A DNA stretch of 64,000 bases from an uncultured Clostridia bacterium. Lineage in GTDB: Bacteria > Bacillota > Clostridia > Monoglobales > Monoglobaceae. Positions 1 through 7,964 of this stretch are shown here, one piece after another. The notes under the pieces are model-generated. The model saw only the letters and a program-made list of their open reading frames with translations. It was not told the DNA's origin and ran no database searches. The stretch's first letter is position 1, and each line of letters begins with the position of its first letter. The stretch covers positions 25,377 to 89,376 of the forward strand of contig CANQQJ010000009.1 in the NCBI GenBank assembly GCA_947625905.1, read 5' to 3'. The translations under genes were made by a program, and so were the position numbers.

Positions 1-58
1 TTCATACGATAACGACTTTAAAAAATATTACAAATACGAATGATAATAATGTATCTAA

Positions 59-84
59 GGCCCGCTTATCGGCGGGTCTTTTTG
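59..84 (+). terminator. Rho-independent terminator of an off-window gene
   Basis: GC-rich inverted repeat (GGCCCGC and GCGGGTC) around a short TTATCG loop, followed by TTTTTG. It probably ends a plus-strand transcript that begins before the window. Confidence 0.6.
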
Positions 85-154
85 TGCCGTATTTTTACAA
101 AATAATAAGGCAATACTAATATTTGGTTAACCTAATATTACAAAACGGTCAAAA

Positions 155-184
155 TTGACACAAAGTGAAAAATCGTGATATAAT
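155..184 (+). promoter_or_regulatory. Sigma-A type promoter for the M16 pair and lgt
   Basis: TTGACA at 155-160 and TATAAT at 179-184, spaced 18 bases. It lies just upstream of the first M16-like gene and is the only strong promoter seen before three tightly packed genes. Confidence 0.65.
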
Positions 185-221
185 ATTATATTGAAATATT
201 TATATGTAAAGGATGAAACAT

Positions 222-1496
222 ATGACCGAGCATATCAAAAGCGGCGTGGATCTTAAGTATATCCCGGCCGAAAAATTTAAGACCAACACCATAAGCGTGT
301 TTTTTAACATACCTCTCGCGAAGGAGACGATAACCAAGGCGGCGCTTCTGCCTGCGGTCATGAAGCGCGGAACAAAGAAACACAGGACCATGACCGAGAT
401 ATCCAAATATCTCGACGATTTGTACAGCGCGACGCTGCACGCGGGCATACGCGTCAAGGGCGACGGCGAGGTGCTTTACTTCACGATCGAGTATATCCGA
501 GACGAGTTCATCGGCGAGAGCCTGACCGAAAGGATCGTTGAGCTCATGCGGGAGTTTATATTCGAGCCCCTCTGTGACGAGGTCGGCTTTGATCAAGAAT
601 ATCTGGACGGCGAGAAACAGAACCTCAAAAACGCGATCGAGGGGCTGATAAACGACAAGCGCGAGTACGTTGAGTTCAAGTGCCGCGAGGCGATGTTTGA
701 GGGCGAGGGCTACGGCATGTTTGAGGCCGGACGCGTCGAGGACCTGCCGGGCATCACCCGAGGCGGGCTTTATGAGTTCTATAAGGACGTGATCTCGACC
801 GCCAAGACGGATATATTCATAAGCGGCAGCTTTTCGGACTCCGCGCTCTCGGCGGTAAAAAGCGGTCTGTGCGGCGCGTTTTCGGGGAGAGACGCAAAAT
901 ACGCGGCGACGCGCATCGCGGTCGGATGCGGAAACGAGCCCCGCGAGATAGTCGAGGAGATACCTGTCGTGCAGAGCAAGCTGTGCATCGGGTTAAAATG
1001 CGGCGTTGAGCCGACCTCGAAGATGTACTACGCGCTGATGCTGGGCGGCTGCGTTTTCGGCGGCAGTCCGTTCTCTAAGCTTTTCAACAACGTGCGCGAA
1101 AAGCTGAGCCTGGCCTATTACGCGGCGTCGCGGACAGAGCGCTTTAAGAGCACCATGTTCATAAGCTGCGGCATCGAGACCGACAAGTACGGCGCGGCTC
1201 TCGATGAGATTATGGTCCAGTTTGACAAGATGAAAAACGGCGAGATCGAGGACAGTGAGATCGAGAACTCCAAGCGCTATATGAGCGGCAGGTTCACCTC
1301 GATGAAGGACAGCCTGCGCACCATGGAGGACTACTACCTGTCTCAGGCTATCATGGGCAGCGGCGACGGGATAGACGAGCTCATCGAGCGCACAAACGCC
1401 GTCACCAAGGCCGAGATCGTCGAGGCGTTCAAAAGGATCGAGATAGACGTTATATACTTCTTAAAAGGAAACACAAGCGAAGGAGGCGCGGAATAA
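222..1496 (+). CDS. M16 peptidase-like protein, YfmF type (inactive partner)
   Basis: About 424 residues with the overall pattern of the M16 (insulinase/processing peptidase) family, but with no HxxEH zinc motif, so it is probably the non-catalytic half of a pair. The next gene overlaps it by one base and has the motif, matching the YfmF/YfmH arrangement of Bacillota. In B. subtilis these proteins have been linked to modification of elongation factor P, but the role here is inference. An ATG also exists at 213. The ATG at 222 is preferred because AAAGGA at 208-213 then lies about 8 bases upstream. Translationally coupled to the following gene. Confidence 0.8.
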   Translation: MTEHIKSGVDLKYIPAEKFKTNTISVFFNIPLAKETITKAALLPAVMKRGTKKHRTMTEISKYLDDLYSATLHAGIRVKGDGEVLYFTIEYIRDEFIGESLTERIVELMREFIFEPLCDEVGFDQEYLDGEKQNLKNAIEGLINDKREYVEFKCREAMFEGEGYGMFEAGRVEDLPGITRGGLYEFYKDVISTAKTDIFISGSFSDSALSAVKSGLCGAFSGRDAKYAATRIAVGCGNEPREIVEEIPVVQSKLCIGLKCGVEPTSKMYYALMLGGCVFGGSPFSKLFNNVREKLSLAYYAASRTERFKSTMFISCGIETDKYGAALDEIMVQFDKMKNGEIEDSEIENSKRYMSGRFTSMKDSLRTMEDYYLSQAIMGSGDGIDELIERTNAVTKAEIVEAFKRIEIDVIYFLKGNTSEGGAE

Positions 1497-2812
1497 TGAG
1501 CTGTGAAATAAAAGAATTCGTAAGCGGTGAGCTTAAGGAAAAAATGCTTTTCGCCGCGCACAAAAGCGGCCTCCGGGTTTATGTTTTCCCCAAAAAGGGG
1601 TTCAGCAAATACTACGCGATATACGGCACCGACTACGGCTCGACAGACCGCGAGTTCATCGTTCCGGGCGAGAGCGAAAAGACGGTCGTGCCCGACGGCA
1701 TAGCCCATTTTCTGGAGCACAAGATGTTCGAGCAGCCCGACGGCAGCAACGCTTTCGACAGCTTCGCGGTCACGGGCGCGTCGAGCAACGCGTTCACAAG
1801 CTTTGACATGACCGCGTACCTTTTCACCTGCACCGACAGGTTTTACGAAAACCTTGACATCCTGATAGACTTTGTCAACAGCCCGTATTTCACCGACGAA
1901 AACGTAGGCAAAGAGATGGGCATAATCGGGCAGGAAATAAAGATGTACGACGACGACCCCGGCTGGCGCGTGTTCTTCAACGCGCTGCGCGCAATGTTCC
2001 GCGACAACCCCGTGAAGATCGACATAGCCGGCACGGTGGAGAGCATAGCGAAGATCGACAAGGACATACTCTATAAGTGTTACAACACATTCTATAACCC
2101 CGGCAACATGATGCTCGTGCTTGTTGGCGACGTGGACATAAACGAGGTCATGGTCCGCCTCGACAAGCGCATGGGCGACAAGAAAAGCCCGGGCGAGATA
2201 AAAAGGCCCGAGGTCCGCGAGCCCGCCGAGCGCGTCACCGAGTTTGCCGAGCAGCGCCTCGTGGTGTCGCAGCCGATGTTCAATATCGGATTTAAGGACA
2301 TAACGCCGTTCACGGGCGGCGAGGAGCTGGCGAAGCGCGAGGCCGCCACCGAGATAATACTCGACACCCTGTTCGGCAAGAGCAGCGATTTCTATATGGA
2401 GCTGTACGGCGAGGGCCTGATCGACAGCGGATTCAGCGTCGAGACCGAGCTTGAAAAGCGCTACGGGTTCTCGCTGATGGGCGGCGAGTCGAAAGACCCC
2501 AAAGCGGTGTACGAAAAAATCAAGCAGCGGATCCGGAAGGCTCAGCGCGAGGGCATAGACAAGTCCGACATCGAGCGCACCAAAAAGGTGATGAAGGCCT
2601 CGGGGATAAAGCTGTTTAACTATATCGAGGGCATGGGCAACGCCTATATCAGGATGCTGCTCAAGGGAATTAACCCGCTTGATTACAACAGAATCATCGA
2701 CAGCGTGACATACGACGATATCATGGCCCGCCTCAAGTCTCATTTTGACACAAACAACTGCGTGCTTTCAACGGTCCTGCCGACCGAGAGCGGCGGGGAG
2801 GCGGAGCGATGA
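1496..2812 (+). CDS. M16 family zinc peptidase, YfmH type
   Basis: 438-residue M16 metallopeptidase. The inverted zinc motif is visible near residue 75 as HFLEH (HxxEH), followed by a C-terminal half with the usual second M16 domain. It starts one base inside the stop region of the inactive partner (GGAGG ribosome site at about 1483) and overlaps lgt by 4 bases, so the three genes are translationally coupled. M16 proteins of this size work as two-domain clamshells, and the pair probably forms a heterodimer. Substrate unknown. A link to EF-P modification is suggested only by family naming in Bacillus. Confidence 0.85.
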   Translation: MSCEIKEFVSGELKEKMLFAAHKSGLRVYVFPKKGFSKYYAIYGTDYGSTDREFIVPGESEKTVVPDGIAHFLEHKMFEQPDGSNAFDSFAVTGASSNAFTSFDMTAYLFTCTDRFYENLDILIDFVNSPYFTDENVGKEMGIIGQEIKMYDDDPGWRVFFNALRAMFRDNPVKIDIAGTVESIAKIDKDILYKCYNTFYNPGNMMLVLVGDVDINEVMVRLDKRMGDKKSPGEIKRPEVREPAERVTEFAEQRLVVSQPMFNIGFKDITPFTGGEELAKREAATEIILDTLFGKSSDFYMELYGEGLIDSGFSVETELEKRYGFSLMGGESKDPKAVYEKIKQRIRKAQREGIDKSDIERTKKVMKASGIKLFNYIEGMGNAYIRMLLKGINPLDYNRIIDSVTYDDIMARLKSHFDTNNCVLSTVLPTESGGEAER

Positions 2813-3612
2813 CAAACACGATATCATTCCCGGGCCTCGGCCTCAAATTCACGATAAACCGAGCGGCGTTCACTATCGGCGGCATAAACATCTACTGGTA
2901 CGGCATAATACTCGCCGCGGGAATGATGGTCGGCCTGTTTTACGCTTTCCGTGAGTTTAAGAAGCAGGGCCTCAAACAGGACGACGCGCTCAATATGTTT
3001 TTGATAGCGGTCCCGGTCTCTATCGTCTGCGCCAGGCTGTACTACGTGATATTCAGCTTTGATATGTACAGAGGCGATCCGCTCAGCGTGTTCGACATAC
3101 GCAGCGGCGGAATCGCGGTCTACGGCAGCTTTATCGGAGCCGCGGCGGTGGTCATCATATACTGCCTGAAAAAGAAGATAAGCCTCGGCAAGGTGCTGGA
3201 CATTCTGGCTGTCGGCTTTTTGATCGGTCAGGCGATAGGCCGCTGGGGGAACTTTGTGAACGGCGAGGCGTTTGGCGGGCACTGCTCCATGCCCTGGGCC
3301 ATGACTGTCGCGCCGACCGACGGCTCTGCCGCGGCCGAGAGCGTTCATCCGACGTTTCTCTATGAGAGCCTTTGGGACGCGCTGGGCGTGCTGCTGCTTT
3401 TGCTCTACAAACGCCGCAAAAAGTTTGACGGCGAGGTGTTCTGCCTTTACATACTGTGGTACGGCATAGGCAGGTCCTGGATAGAGGGCATGAGGACCGA
3501 CTCGCTATACTTAGGCCCGATAAGGATATCGCAGCTTGTGGCGCTGATCTCGGCGATCGCGGCCGCGGCGGCGATAATAATAATTCGAAAAAAATCAAAA
3601 TCCAAAGAATAA
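2809..3612 (+). CDS. lgt: Prolipoprotein diacylglyceryl transferase
   Basis: 267-residue polytopic membrane enzyme that transfers diacylglycerol from phosphatidylglycerol to the lipobox cysteine of prolipoproteins. The Lgt signature GRWGNFVNGEAFG is present near residues 144-156. An N-terminal WYGIILA segment and six or so hydrophobic stretches also fit. Length is normal for the family. The start overlaps the M16 gene by 4 bases (ATGA). The C-terminus is short and lysine-rich, as expected for a cytoplasmic tail. Confidence 0.95.
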   Translation: MTNTISFPGLGLKFTINRAAFTIGGINIYWYGIILAAGMMVGLFYAFREFKKQGLKQDDALNMFLIAVPVSIVCARLYYVIFSFDMYRGDPLSVFDIRSGGIAVYGSFIGAAAVVIIYCLKKKISLGKVLDILAVGFLIGQAIGRWGNFVNGEAFGGHCSMPWAMTVAPTDGSAAAESVHPTFLYESLWDALGVLLLLLYKRRKKFDGEVFCLYILWYGIGRSWIEGMRTDSLYLGPIRISQLVALISAIAAAAAIIIIRKKSKSKE

Positions 3613-3625
3613 CGGGAGGCCGAAA

Positions 3626-3763
3626 ATGGAACAGGATATTCAAATATTAAAGCAGAGAATGTCGGAGCTTATCAGCTCCGAGGATGTGAAGTACGAGGAT
3701 ATTTACAAAATGAAGCTCGAGATGGACGCCCTGATCGACAAGTATTACTTTGAAAATATTTAA
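3626..3763 (+). CDS. Spo0E-like aspartyl phosphatase peptide
   Basis: 45-residue ORF (MEQDIQILKQRMSEL...), with a GGGAGG ribosome site at 3613-3618, only 13 bases after lgt. It has the two-helix pattern of Spo0E family proteins: an early leucine/arginine helix and a second helix ending in KLEMDALIDKYY, close to the family's S-x-x-L-D-x-L-I-x-x-Y-Y core. Spo0E proteins dephosphorylate Spo0A~P and so restrain sporulation. The usual SQELD motif is degenerate here (KLEMD), so phosphatase activity is uncertain. It is too short for most gene callers. Confidence 0.7.
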   Translation: MEQDIQILKQRMSELISSEDVKYEDIYKMKLEMDALIDKYYFENI

Positions 3764-4268
3764 AATATTTTGTTGACAACGGCGCCTTCCGGTGCTAAAA
3801 TAAATACGACCTGACACCGAGGGTTCGCCCCGAGGGTGAAGGCAACGTAGTGATTAGTGAATAGTGAATAGCGAATAGACCACCCCCTCAGTCTGCTCCG
3901 CAGACAGCTCCCCCTCCTAAAGAAAGGGGAGCCTAGTATCTGCCTCCCCTGCGATAGTGGGGGGAGGGGGACTGTGGCCGGAGCCGCGCAGCGGGTTCGT
4001 TTAACAAAAGTATTCCGTTTGCAAGCACAAACAAGGCCACAGATCATTAACGTGAGCGGACATGACGCGACAGCGGTAGAAGGGGTGTCATAGCGGACAA
4101 ACCCCTCTCAGTCACCTCCGCTGACAGCTCCCCCTCGGGTGAGCCTGTAGGGGCGGATATCATCCGCCCGCGGGACGCCGAGGTCGTCGTCCCCTACGAC
4201 CGTGATTTGCAAAATGCCGTAGGGGCGGACATCATCCGCCCACGTTTCCCTAGTACCTATGTTGTTTT
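3764..4268. repeat. 505-bp intergenic mosaic of short repeats
   Basis: No gene seen. In order it holds: an AACGTAGTGATTAGTGAATAG-type A/T-rich repeat at 3844-3878; a CTCAGTCTGCTCCGCAGAC palindrome running into an AGCTCCCC...GGGGAGCC pair at about 3886-3935; the 75-bp repeat at 3973-4047; a second CTCAGTC/GCTGAC palindrome at about 4108-4140; and two copies of a GTAGGGGCGGAT-ATC-ATCCGCCC palindrome at 4147-4170 and 4219-4242. Copies of each family recur elsewhere in the window. Confidence 0.8.
3973..4047 (+). repeat. 75-bp dispersed repeat, copy 1
   Basis: Begins TGTGGCCGGAGCCGC and ends GAGGCCAC-type sequence followed by AGATCAT. Copies of exactly 75 bp occur at 7865-7939 (minus) and 33194-33268 (plus). 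The terminal stem TGTGGCC/GGCCACA is intact in this copy. Confidence 0.85.
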
Positions 4269-4298
4269 CTTCCCTCATTTATGAAGGGAGGTTTTTTT
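4269..4298 (+). promoter_or_regulatory. Hairpin plus T7 overlapping the ribosome site of the hydrogenase regulator
   Basis: CTTCCCTCAT (4269-4278) can pair with ATGAAGGGAG (4281-4290) with one wobble and one mismatch. It is followed by T7 (4292-4298) and then directly by the ATG. The Shine-Dalgarno AAGGGAGG lies in the 3' arm, so the element could be a terminator, a translation-masking hairpin or both. Confidence 0.4.
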
Positions 4299-4547
4299 AT
4301 GCAGCAGAACCGTGTCGCGCTGATCGGGATAATCGTTGAGGACCTGTCGGTAACCGACAGAATAAACGAGGTCATCCACGATTACAGCTCATACATAGTC
4401 GGCCGAATGGGAATACCCTACCGCAGCCGCGGCATCGCGATAATCAGCATCGTGATCGACGCGCCCGCCGACGTTATATCCGGTCTTTCGGGCAGGCTCG
4501 GCATGATAAAAAATGTCAGCGTTAAGGCCCAGTACACAAAAATATAA
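4299..4547 (+). CDS. Iron-only hydrogenase system regulator, TM1266 family
   Basis: 82 residues. It matches the small ACT/NikR-C-like TM1266 family, with RVALIGIIVED at the N-terminus, a central GRMGIPYRSRGIAIISIV and a SGRLGMIKNVSVK end. Members are found beside [FeFe]-hydrogenase maturation genes and are thought to regulate them. Here hydG follows 25 bases downstream, which supports the call. An upstream in-frame ATG at 4281 is rejected because it would place the AAGGGAGG ribosome site inside the coding region. No DNA-binding domain is visible, so its mode of action is unknown. Confidence 0.85.
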   Translation: MQQNRVALIGIIVEDLSVTDRINEVIHDYSSYIVGRMGIPYRSRGIAIISIVIDAPADVISGLSGRLGMIKNVSVKAQYTKI

Positions 4548-4572
4548 AATACCAAAGGAGAGAAATTTTACC

Positions 4573-6006
4573 ATGGAAAAAGCTTATAAATACGACGTGA
4601 AATCCCCGATAGCCGAGGAGTTTATCAATGACGATGAGATCAACGAAACGCTCAAATACGCCGCGGAAAACAGCAAAAACCGCGAGCTCATAGAGTCGAT
4701 AATCGAAAAGGCGCGCCGGTGCAAGGGTCTGACGCACCGCGAGGCGGCGGTGCTGCTCGACTGCGAGCTCGACGACCTCAACGCAAAAATGTTCGCGCTG
4801 GCGAAGGAAATAAAAGAAAAGATCTACGGCAGACGCATTGTGCTGTTCGCGCCGCTGTACCTTTCGAACTACTGCGTCAACGGCTGCGTCTACTGTCCGT
4901 ACCACGCCAAAAACAAGACCATCTGCCGCAAAAAACTGACGCAGGAGGACGTGAAGACCGAGACGATCGCGCTTCAGGACATGGGCCACAAACGCCTTGC
5001 GCTCGAGGCGGGCGAGGACCCCGTCAACAACCCTATCGAGTATATACTTGAGTGCATCGACACCATATACAATATAAAGCACAAAAACGGCGCCATACGC
5101 CGCGTAAACGTCAACATAGCCGCGACCACGGTAGAGAACTACAAGCGCCTCAAAGACGCGGGAATAGGCACGTACATCCTGTTCCAGGAGACGTATAACA
5201 AAAAAAATTACCTGAGCCTGCACCCCGCGGGCCCCAAGCACGACTACGCCTATCACACCGAGGCGATGGACCGCGCCATGACCGCGGGCATCGACGACGT
5301 GGGCTGCGGCGTGCTGTTCGGTCTGAACCTTTACCGCTATGACCTGGTCGGACTTCTGATGCACGCCGAGCATCTTGAGGCGGCGTTCGGGGTGGGCCCG
5401 CACACTATCAGCGTTCCGCGCATCTGCCCCGCCGACGACATCGACGTCAACGACTTTTCAAACGCCGTGTCCGACGAGATCTTCCACAAGATAATCGCGG
5501 TCATAAGGATCGCCGTGCCCTACACAGGAATGATAATATCGACCCGCGAGAGCGAAAAGAGCCGCGAAAAGGCGCTTGAGCTGGGGATCTCACAGATAAG
5601 CGGCGGCTCGCGCACCAGCGTCGGAGGCTACGCCGAGCCCGAGCCCGAGGAGGAAAACTCGGCCCAGTTCGATACAAGCGACCGCAGGACCCTCGACGAG
5701 GTGATAAACTGGCTCGTCGGCCTCGGATATATACCAAGCTTCTGCACCGCCTGCTACCGCGCGGGCAGAACGGGCGACCGCTTTATGCCGCTCGCCAAGT
5801 CGGGCACGATACAGAACTGCTGCCAGCCCAACGCGCTTATCACGCTCAAGGAGTACCTCGAGGACTACGCCTCGCCCGAGACCAAAATAAACGGCGAAAA
5901 GCTGATAGAACAGGAAATAAAAAAGGTACCCAACCCGAAGGTCTGCAGCACCACCAAGGAATATCTGAAAAAAATTGAGCAAGGCGCCAGAGATTTCAGG
6001 TTCTGA
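4573..6006 (+). CDS. hydG: [FeFe] hydrogenase H-cluster radical SAM maturase HydG
   Basis: 477 residues. HydG cleaves tyrosine to make the CO and cyanide ligands of the H-cluster iron. The radical-SAM cluster motif Cx3Cx2C is at C101, C105 and C108 (CVNGCVYC). The C-terminal auxiliary-cluster motif FCTACYRAGRTGDRFM is followed by a distant cysteine pair (NCCQPN). Length is normal. The ATG at 4573 has AAGGAG at 4555-4560. Co-transcribed with the TM1266-type regulator. HydE, HydF and the hydrogenase itself are not in the window. Confidence 0.95.
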   Translation: MEKAYKYDVKSPIAEEFINDDEINETLKYAAENSKNRELIESIIEKARRCKGLTHREAAVLLDCELDDLNAKMFALAKEIKEKIYGRRIVLFAPLYLSNYCVNGCVYCPYHAKNKTICRKKLTQEDVKTETIALQDMGHKRLALEAGEDPVNNPIEYILECIDTIYNIKHKNGAIRRVNVNIAATTVENYKRLKDAGIGTYILFQETYNKKNYLSLHPAGPKHDYAYHTEAMDRAMTAGIDDVGCGVLFGLNLYRYDLVGLLMHAEHLEAAFGVGPHTISVPRICPADDIDVNDFSNAVSDEIFHKIIAVIRIAVPYTGMIISTRESEKSREKALELGISQISGGSRTSVGGYAEPEPEEENSAQFDTSDRRTLDEVINWLVGLGYIPSFCTACYRAGRTGDRFMPLAKSGTIQNCCQPNALITLKEYLEDYASPETKINGEKLIEQEIKKVPNPKVCSTTKEYLKKIEQGARDFRF

Positions 6007-6220
6007 TAACGAAATTTAATAGAAAAGTCCAGCATGTCCCACAAAGTCCCACGTGAAATTATAAAATGTGGGACCGTGTAAAGCCCGTGGATACGTGGGT
6101 TTCGGGGAAAAGTCCCACAATCCCACATAATTTTCAAATATATATATATAAGAGTAAAACAAAAATTTATAACAGTATTGTTTTCACGCGGGAATGCGAG
6201 CATAGGGACCGGAGAATAGA
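6007..6220. other. Intergenic region with repeated TCCCAC/GTGGGA words
   Basis: No convincing gene. GTCCCAC at 6046-6052 faces GTGGGAC at 6068-6074 across a 15-base loop. More GTCCCAC and TCCCAC words occur up to about 6126, then an alternating TA tract (6140-6150). Purpose unknown. Confidence 0.5.
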
Positions 6221-6257
6221 GTTCCCCCTCAGTCGCCTTCGGCGACTGAGGGGGAAC
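6221..6257 (+). terminator. Strong 17-bp hairpin between convergent hydG and metal transporter
   Basis: Perfect inverted repeat: GTTCCCCCTCAGTCGCC, loop TTC, then the reverse complement, then CCTTTATTTATTTATT on the plus strand. It is also a member of the CTCAGTC/GACTGAG palindrome family scattered through the window. It probably stops transcription converging from both sides. Confidence 0.6.
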
Positions 6258-6259
6258 CT

Positions 6260-7087
6260 TTATTTATTTATTATTTTGCCGGCCGCGGCAAAAATCAAAA
6301 ATACGGCTATGTTAAGCACTACCACGGTGGCGCCCGTGGGGGTCGACGCGATATACGAAATGATAAGTCCCGCGACAAAGCACAGGACCGAGACGAGCGC
6401 CGATACAAAGATCACCGACTTGAATTTTTTGCACACCCTCATGGCGGTGAGCGACGGGAAAATTATTAGGCTGGATATGAGCAGCGCGCCCATCATTCTC
6501 ATGCCGAGCACCACCGTAACAGAGGTCAGCACGGCGATAAGCATATTGTACGCCTTGACTTTGGTCCCGGTTGCGGCGGCAAAATTTTCATCAAATGTCA
6601 CGGCGAATATTTTGTTATAAAACACGATAAACAGAACTATGACAATAAACGAGAGTATCGCGCTTAAAACAACATCCTCCTTTGTCATCGCCAAAATGCT
6701 GCCGAACAGATAGCTGTTGATATCGGTGTTCATGCCGGTGGTCATAGAAGCGGCCAAAATTCCGACCGCCAGCGCGCCCGTCGAGATCATGGCGATCGCG
6801 CTGTCGCCTTTGATCTTGCTGCTCTCGCTGACTCTGAGCAGCAGGACAGCGGCGACGACAACTACGGGCACCGTGAACTTCATAGGCGCAAAATTCAGAG
6901 CCGTGGCGAGCGCGATGGCGCCGAATCCCACATGGCTCAGTCCGTCGCCTATCATCGAATATTTTTTGAGCACCAGACTGACGCCCAGAAGCGCGGCGCA
7001 CAGCGAGACCAGCGCGCCCGCTATAAGCGCGCGGAGGATAAATGTGTATGAAAACATCACGCTTATGTATTCAAACAGATCAGTCAT
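6260..7087 (-). CDS. Metal ABC transporter permease (ZnuB/MntB family)
   Basis: 275-residue ABC-3 family permease with about eight hydrophobic segments. It contains the family's KKYSMIGDGLSHVGFGAIALA stretch near residues 41-61 and MRMMGALLISSLIIFPSL near 200. Members move zinc or manganese inward with a lipoprotein binding protein. The ATPase gene lies directly upstream and overlaps it by 8 bases. No metal-binding lipoprotein gene is adjacent, so the substrate cannot be assigned and the binding protein must be encoded elsewhere. Confidence 0.9.
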   Translation of the reverse strand: MTDLFEYISVMFSYTFILRALIAGALVSLCAALLGVSLVLKKYSMIGDGLSHVGFGAIALATALNFAPMKFTVPVVVVAAVLLLRVSESSKIKGDSAIAMISTGALAVGILAASMTTGMNTDINSYLFGSILAMTKEDVVLSAILSFIVIVLFIVFYNKIFAVTFDENFAAATGTKVKAYNMLIAVLTSVTVVLGMRMMGALLISSLIIFPSLTAMRVCKKFKSVIFVSALVSVLCFVAGLIISYIASTPTGATVVVLNIAVFLIFAAAGKIINK

Positions 7088-7787
7088 GCTTGTGCCCTCC
7101 GATAAATTCAGCGCCTATTTTTGATTTTTTATACTCGTCGACCGTGCCGTCAAACAATATTCCGCCGTCCATATGGATTATTCTGCCCGAATATTTGACC
7201 GCGCAGTGTATGTCGTGCGAGACCATTACTATCGTCATGCCGTTTTTGTGCATCTCGTTTATGATATTAAAAAACTCGGTCGTTACAACAGGATCAAGAC
7301 CCGTCACGGGCTCATCGAGAAACAGTATCTTTTCGGCGGCGCACATGGCCCTGGCCAAAAGCGCGCGCTGCCGCTGGCCCCCGCTGAGCTCGCGGAAGCA
7401 TCTTTCCTTGAGATTTGTTATGCCCAGAAGCTCCATTTTGTCAAGCGCGTCTTTTTTATCGGCTCTCGAGTAAAACGGCGTCAGGCCTCTTTTGGGCGCG
7501 CGGCCCGACAAAACGACTTCGAAAACCGAGGCGGGGAAATCCTTCTGCACCGGGGTTTGCTGCGCCAGGCAGCCGATCTCTGACTGCTTGAGGCCGCCGC
7601 CGTACACGATCTTGCCGCGCTCGGGTTCTTTGATTCGGAGCAGCGCTTTAAGCAGCGTGCTTTTGCCGCTGCCGTTTCTGCCGATCACGCTCAGATAATC
7701 GCCTTGATATATCGAAAAGTTGATGTCCTTCGCGACGGTCAAGCCCTCATAGCCCAAAGACACGTTTTCGCAGGTAATAAGCGCCAT
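7080..7787 (-). CDS. Metal ABC transporter ATP-binding protein (ZnuC-like)
   Basis: 235 residues. Walker A GRNGSGKST near residue 37, ABC signature LSGGQRQRA near 139, Walker B ILFLDEPVTGLD near 159, and the H-loop VSHD. It energises the permease that follows with an 8-base overlap. The histidine-rich tail IGGHKHD is common in zinc transporter ATPases but is not proof of substrate. Ribosome site AAGGAG about 8 bases before the ATG. Confidence 0.9.
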   Translation of the reverse strand: MALITCENVSLGYEGLTVAKDINFSIYQGDYLSVIGRNGSGKSTLLKALLRIKEPERGKIVYGGGLKQSEIGCLAQQTPVQKDFPASVFEVVLSGRAPKRGLTPFYSRADKKDALDKMELLGITNLKERCFRELSGGQRQRALLARAMCAAEKILFLDEPVTGLDPVVTTEFFNIINEMHKNGMTIVMVSHDIHCAVKYSGRIIHMDGGILFDGTVDEYKKSKIGAEFIGGHKHD

Positions 7788-7804
7788 AATATCAACTCCT
7801 TATA

Positions 7805-7830
7805 AAAAGCTCCCCAACTTTGCGGGGAGC
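7805..7830 (-). terminator. Terminator downstream of clpX
   Basis: On the minus strand GCTCCCC pairs with GGGGAGC across GCAAAGTT and is followed by TTTTTATA. It lies between clpX and the metal transporter operon and separates the two transcripts. Confidence 0.7.
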
Positions 7831-7864
7831 GGACGGAACGCCATACAGTTGTCCTCTTGCGCTA

Positions 7865-7939
7865 ATGATTTGCGGCCTCGTTTATTTTTGCAATCAGAAT
7901 ACCTTAGTGGCACGAACCCGCTTCGCGGCTCCGGCCGCA
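7865..7939 (-). repeat. 75-bp dispersed repeat, copy 2
   Basis: Minus-strand copy of the element at 3973-4047, same length. Here the ends are TGCGGCC and GGCCGCA, so both arms of the terminal stem differ from copy 1 in a way that keeps pairing. It sits in the 3' untranslated region of clpX. Confidence 0.85.
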
Positions 7940-7964
7940 ATCCCCGACAAATCGTATTAAAACT

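Noticed and set aside
36..120. tRNA or other RNA gene before the first promoter
   Set aside because: Only a terminator hairpin is seen. No tRNA cloverleaf features.
1343..2743. Long minus-strand open frame (466 codons) opposite yfmH
   Set aside because: It mirrors the GC-rich third positions of the M16 gene. The translation is rich in His, Val and Ala with no recognisable motif.
5865..6203. Minus-strand open frame of 112 codons overlapping the end of hydG
   Set aside because: It covers the hydG C-terminus in another frame, is low-complexity at its start and contains the repeated TCCCAC words. No ribosome site or family pattern.
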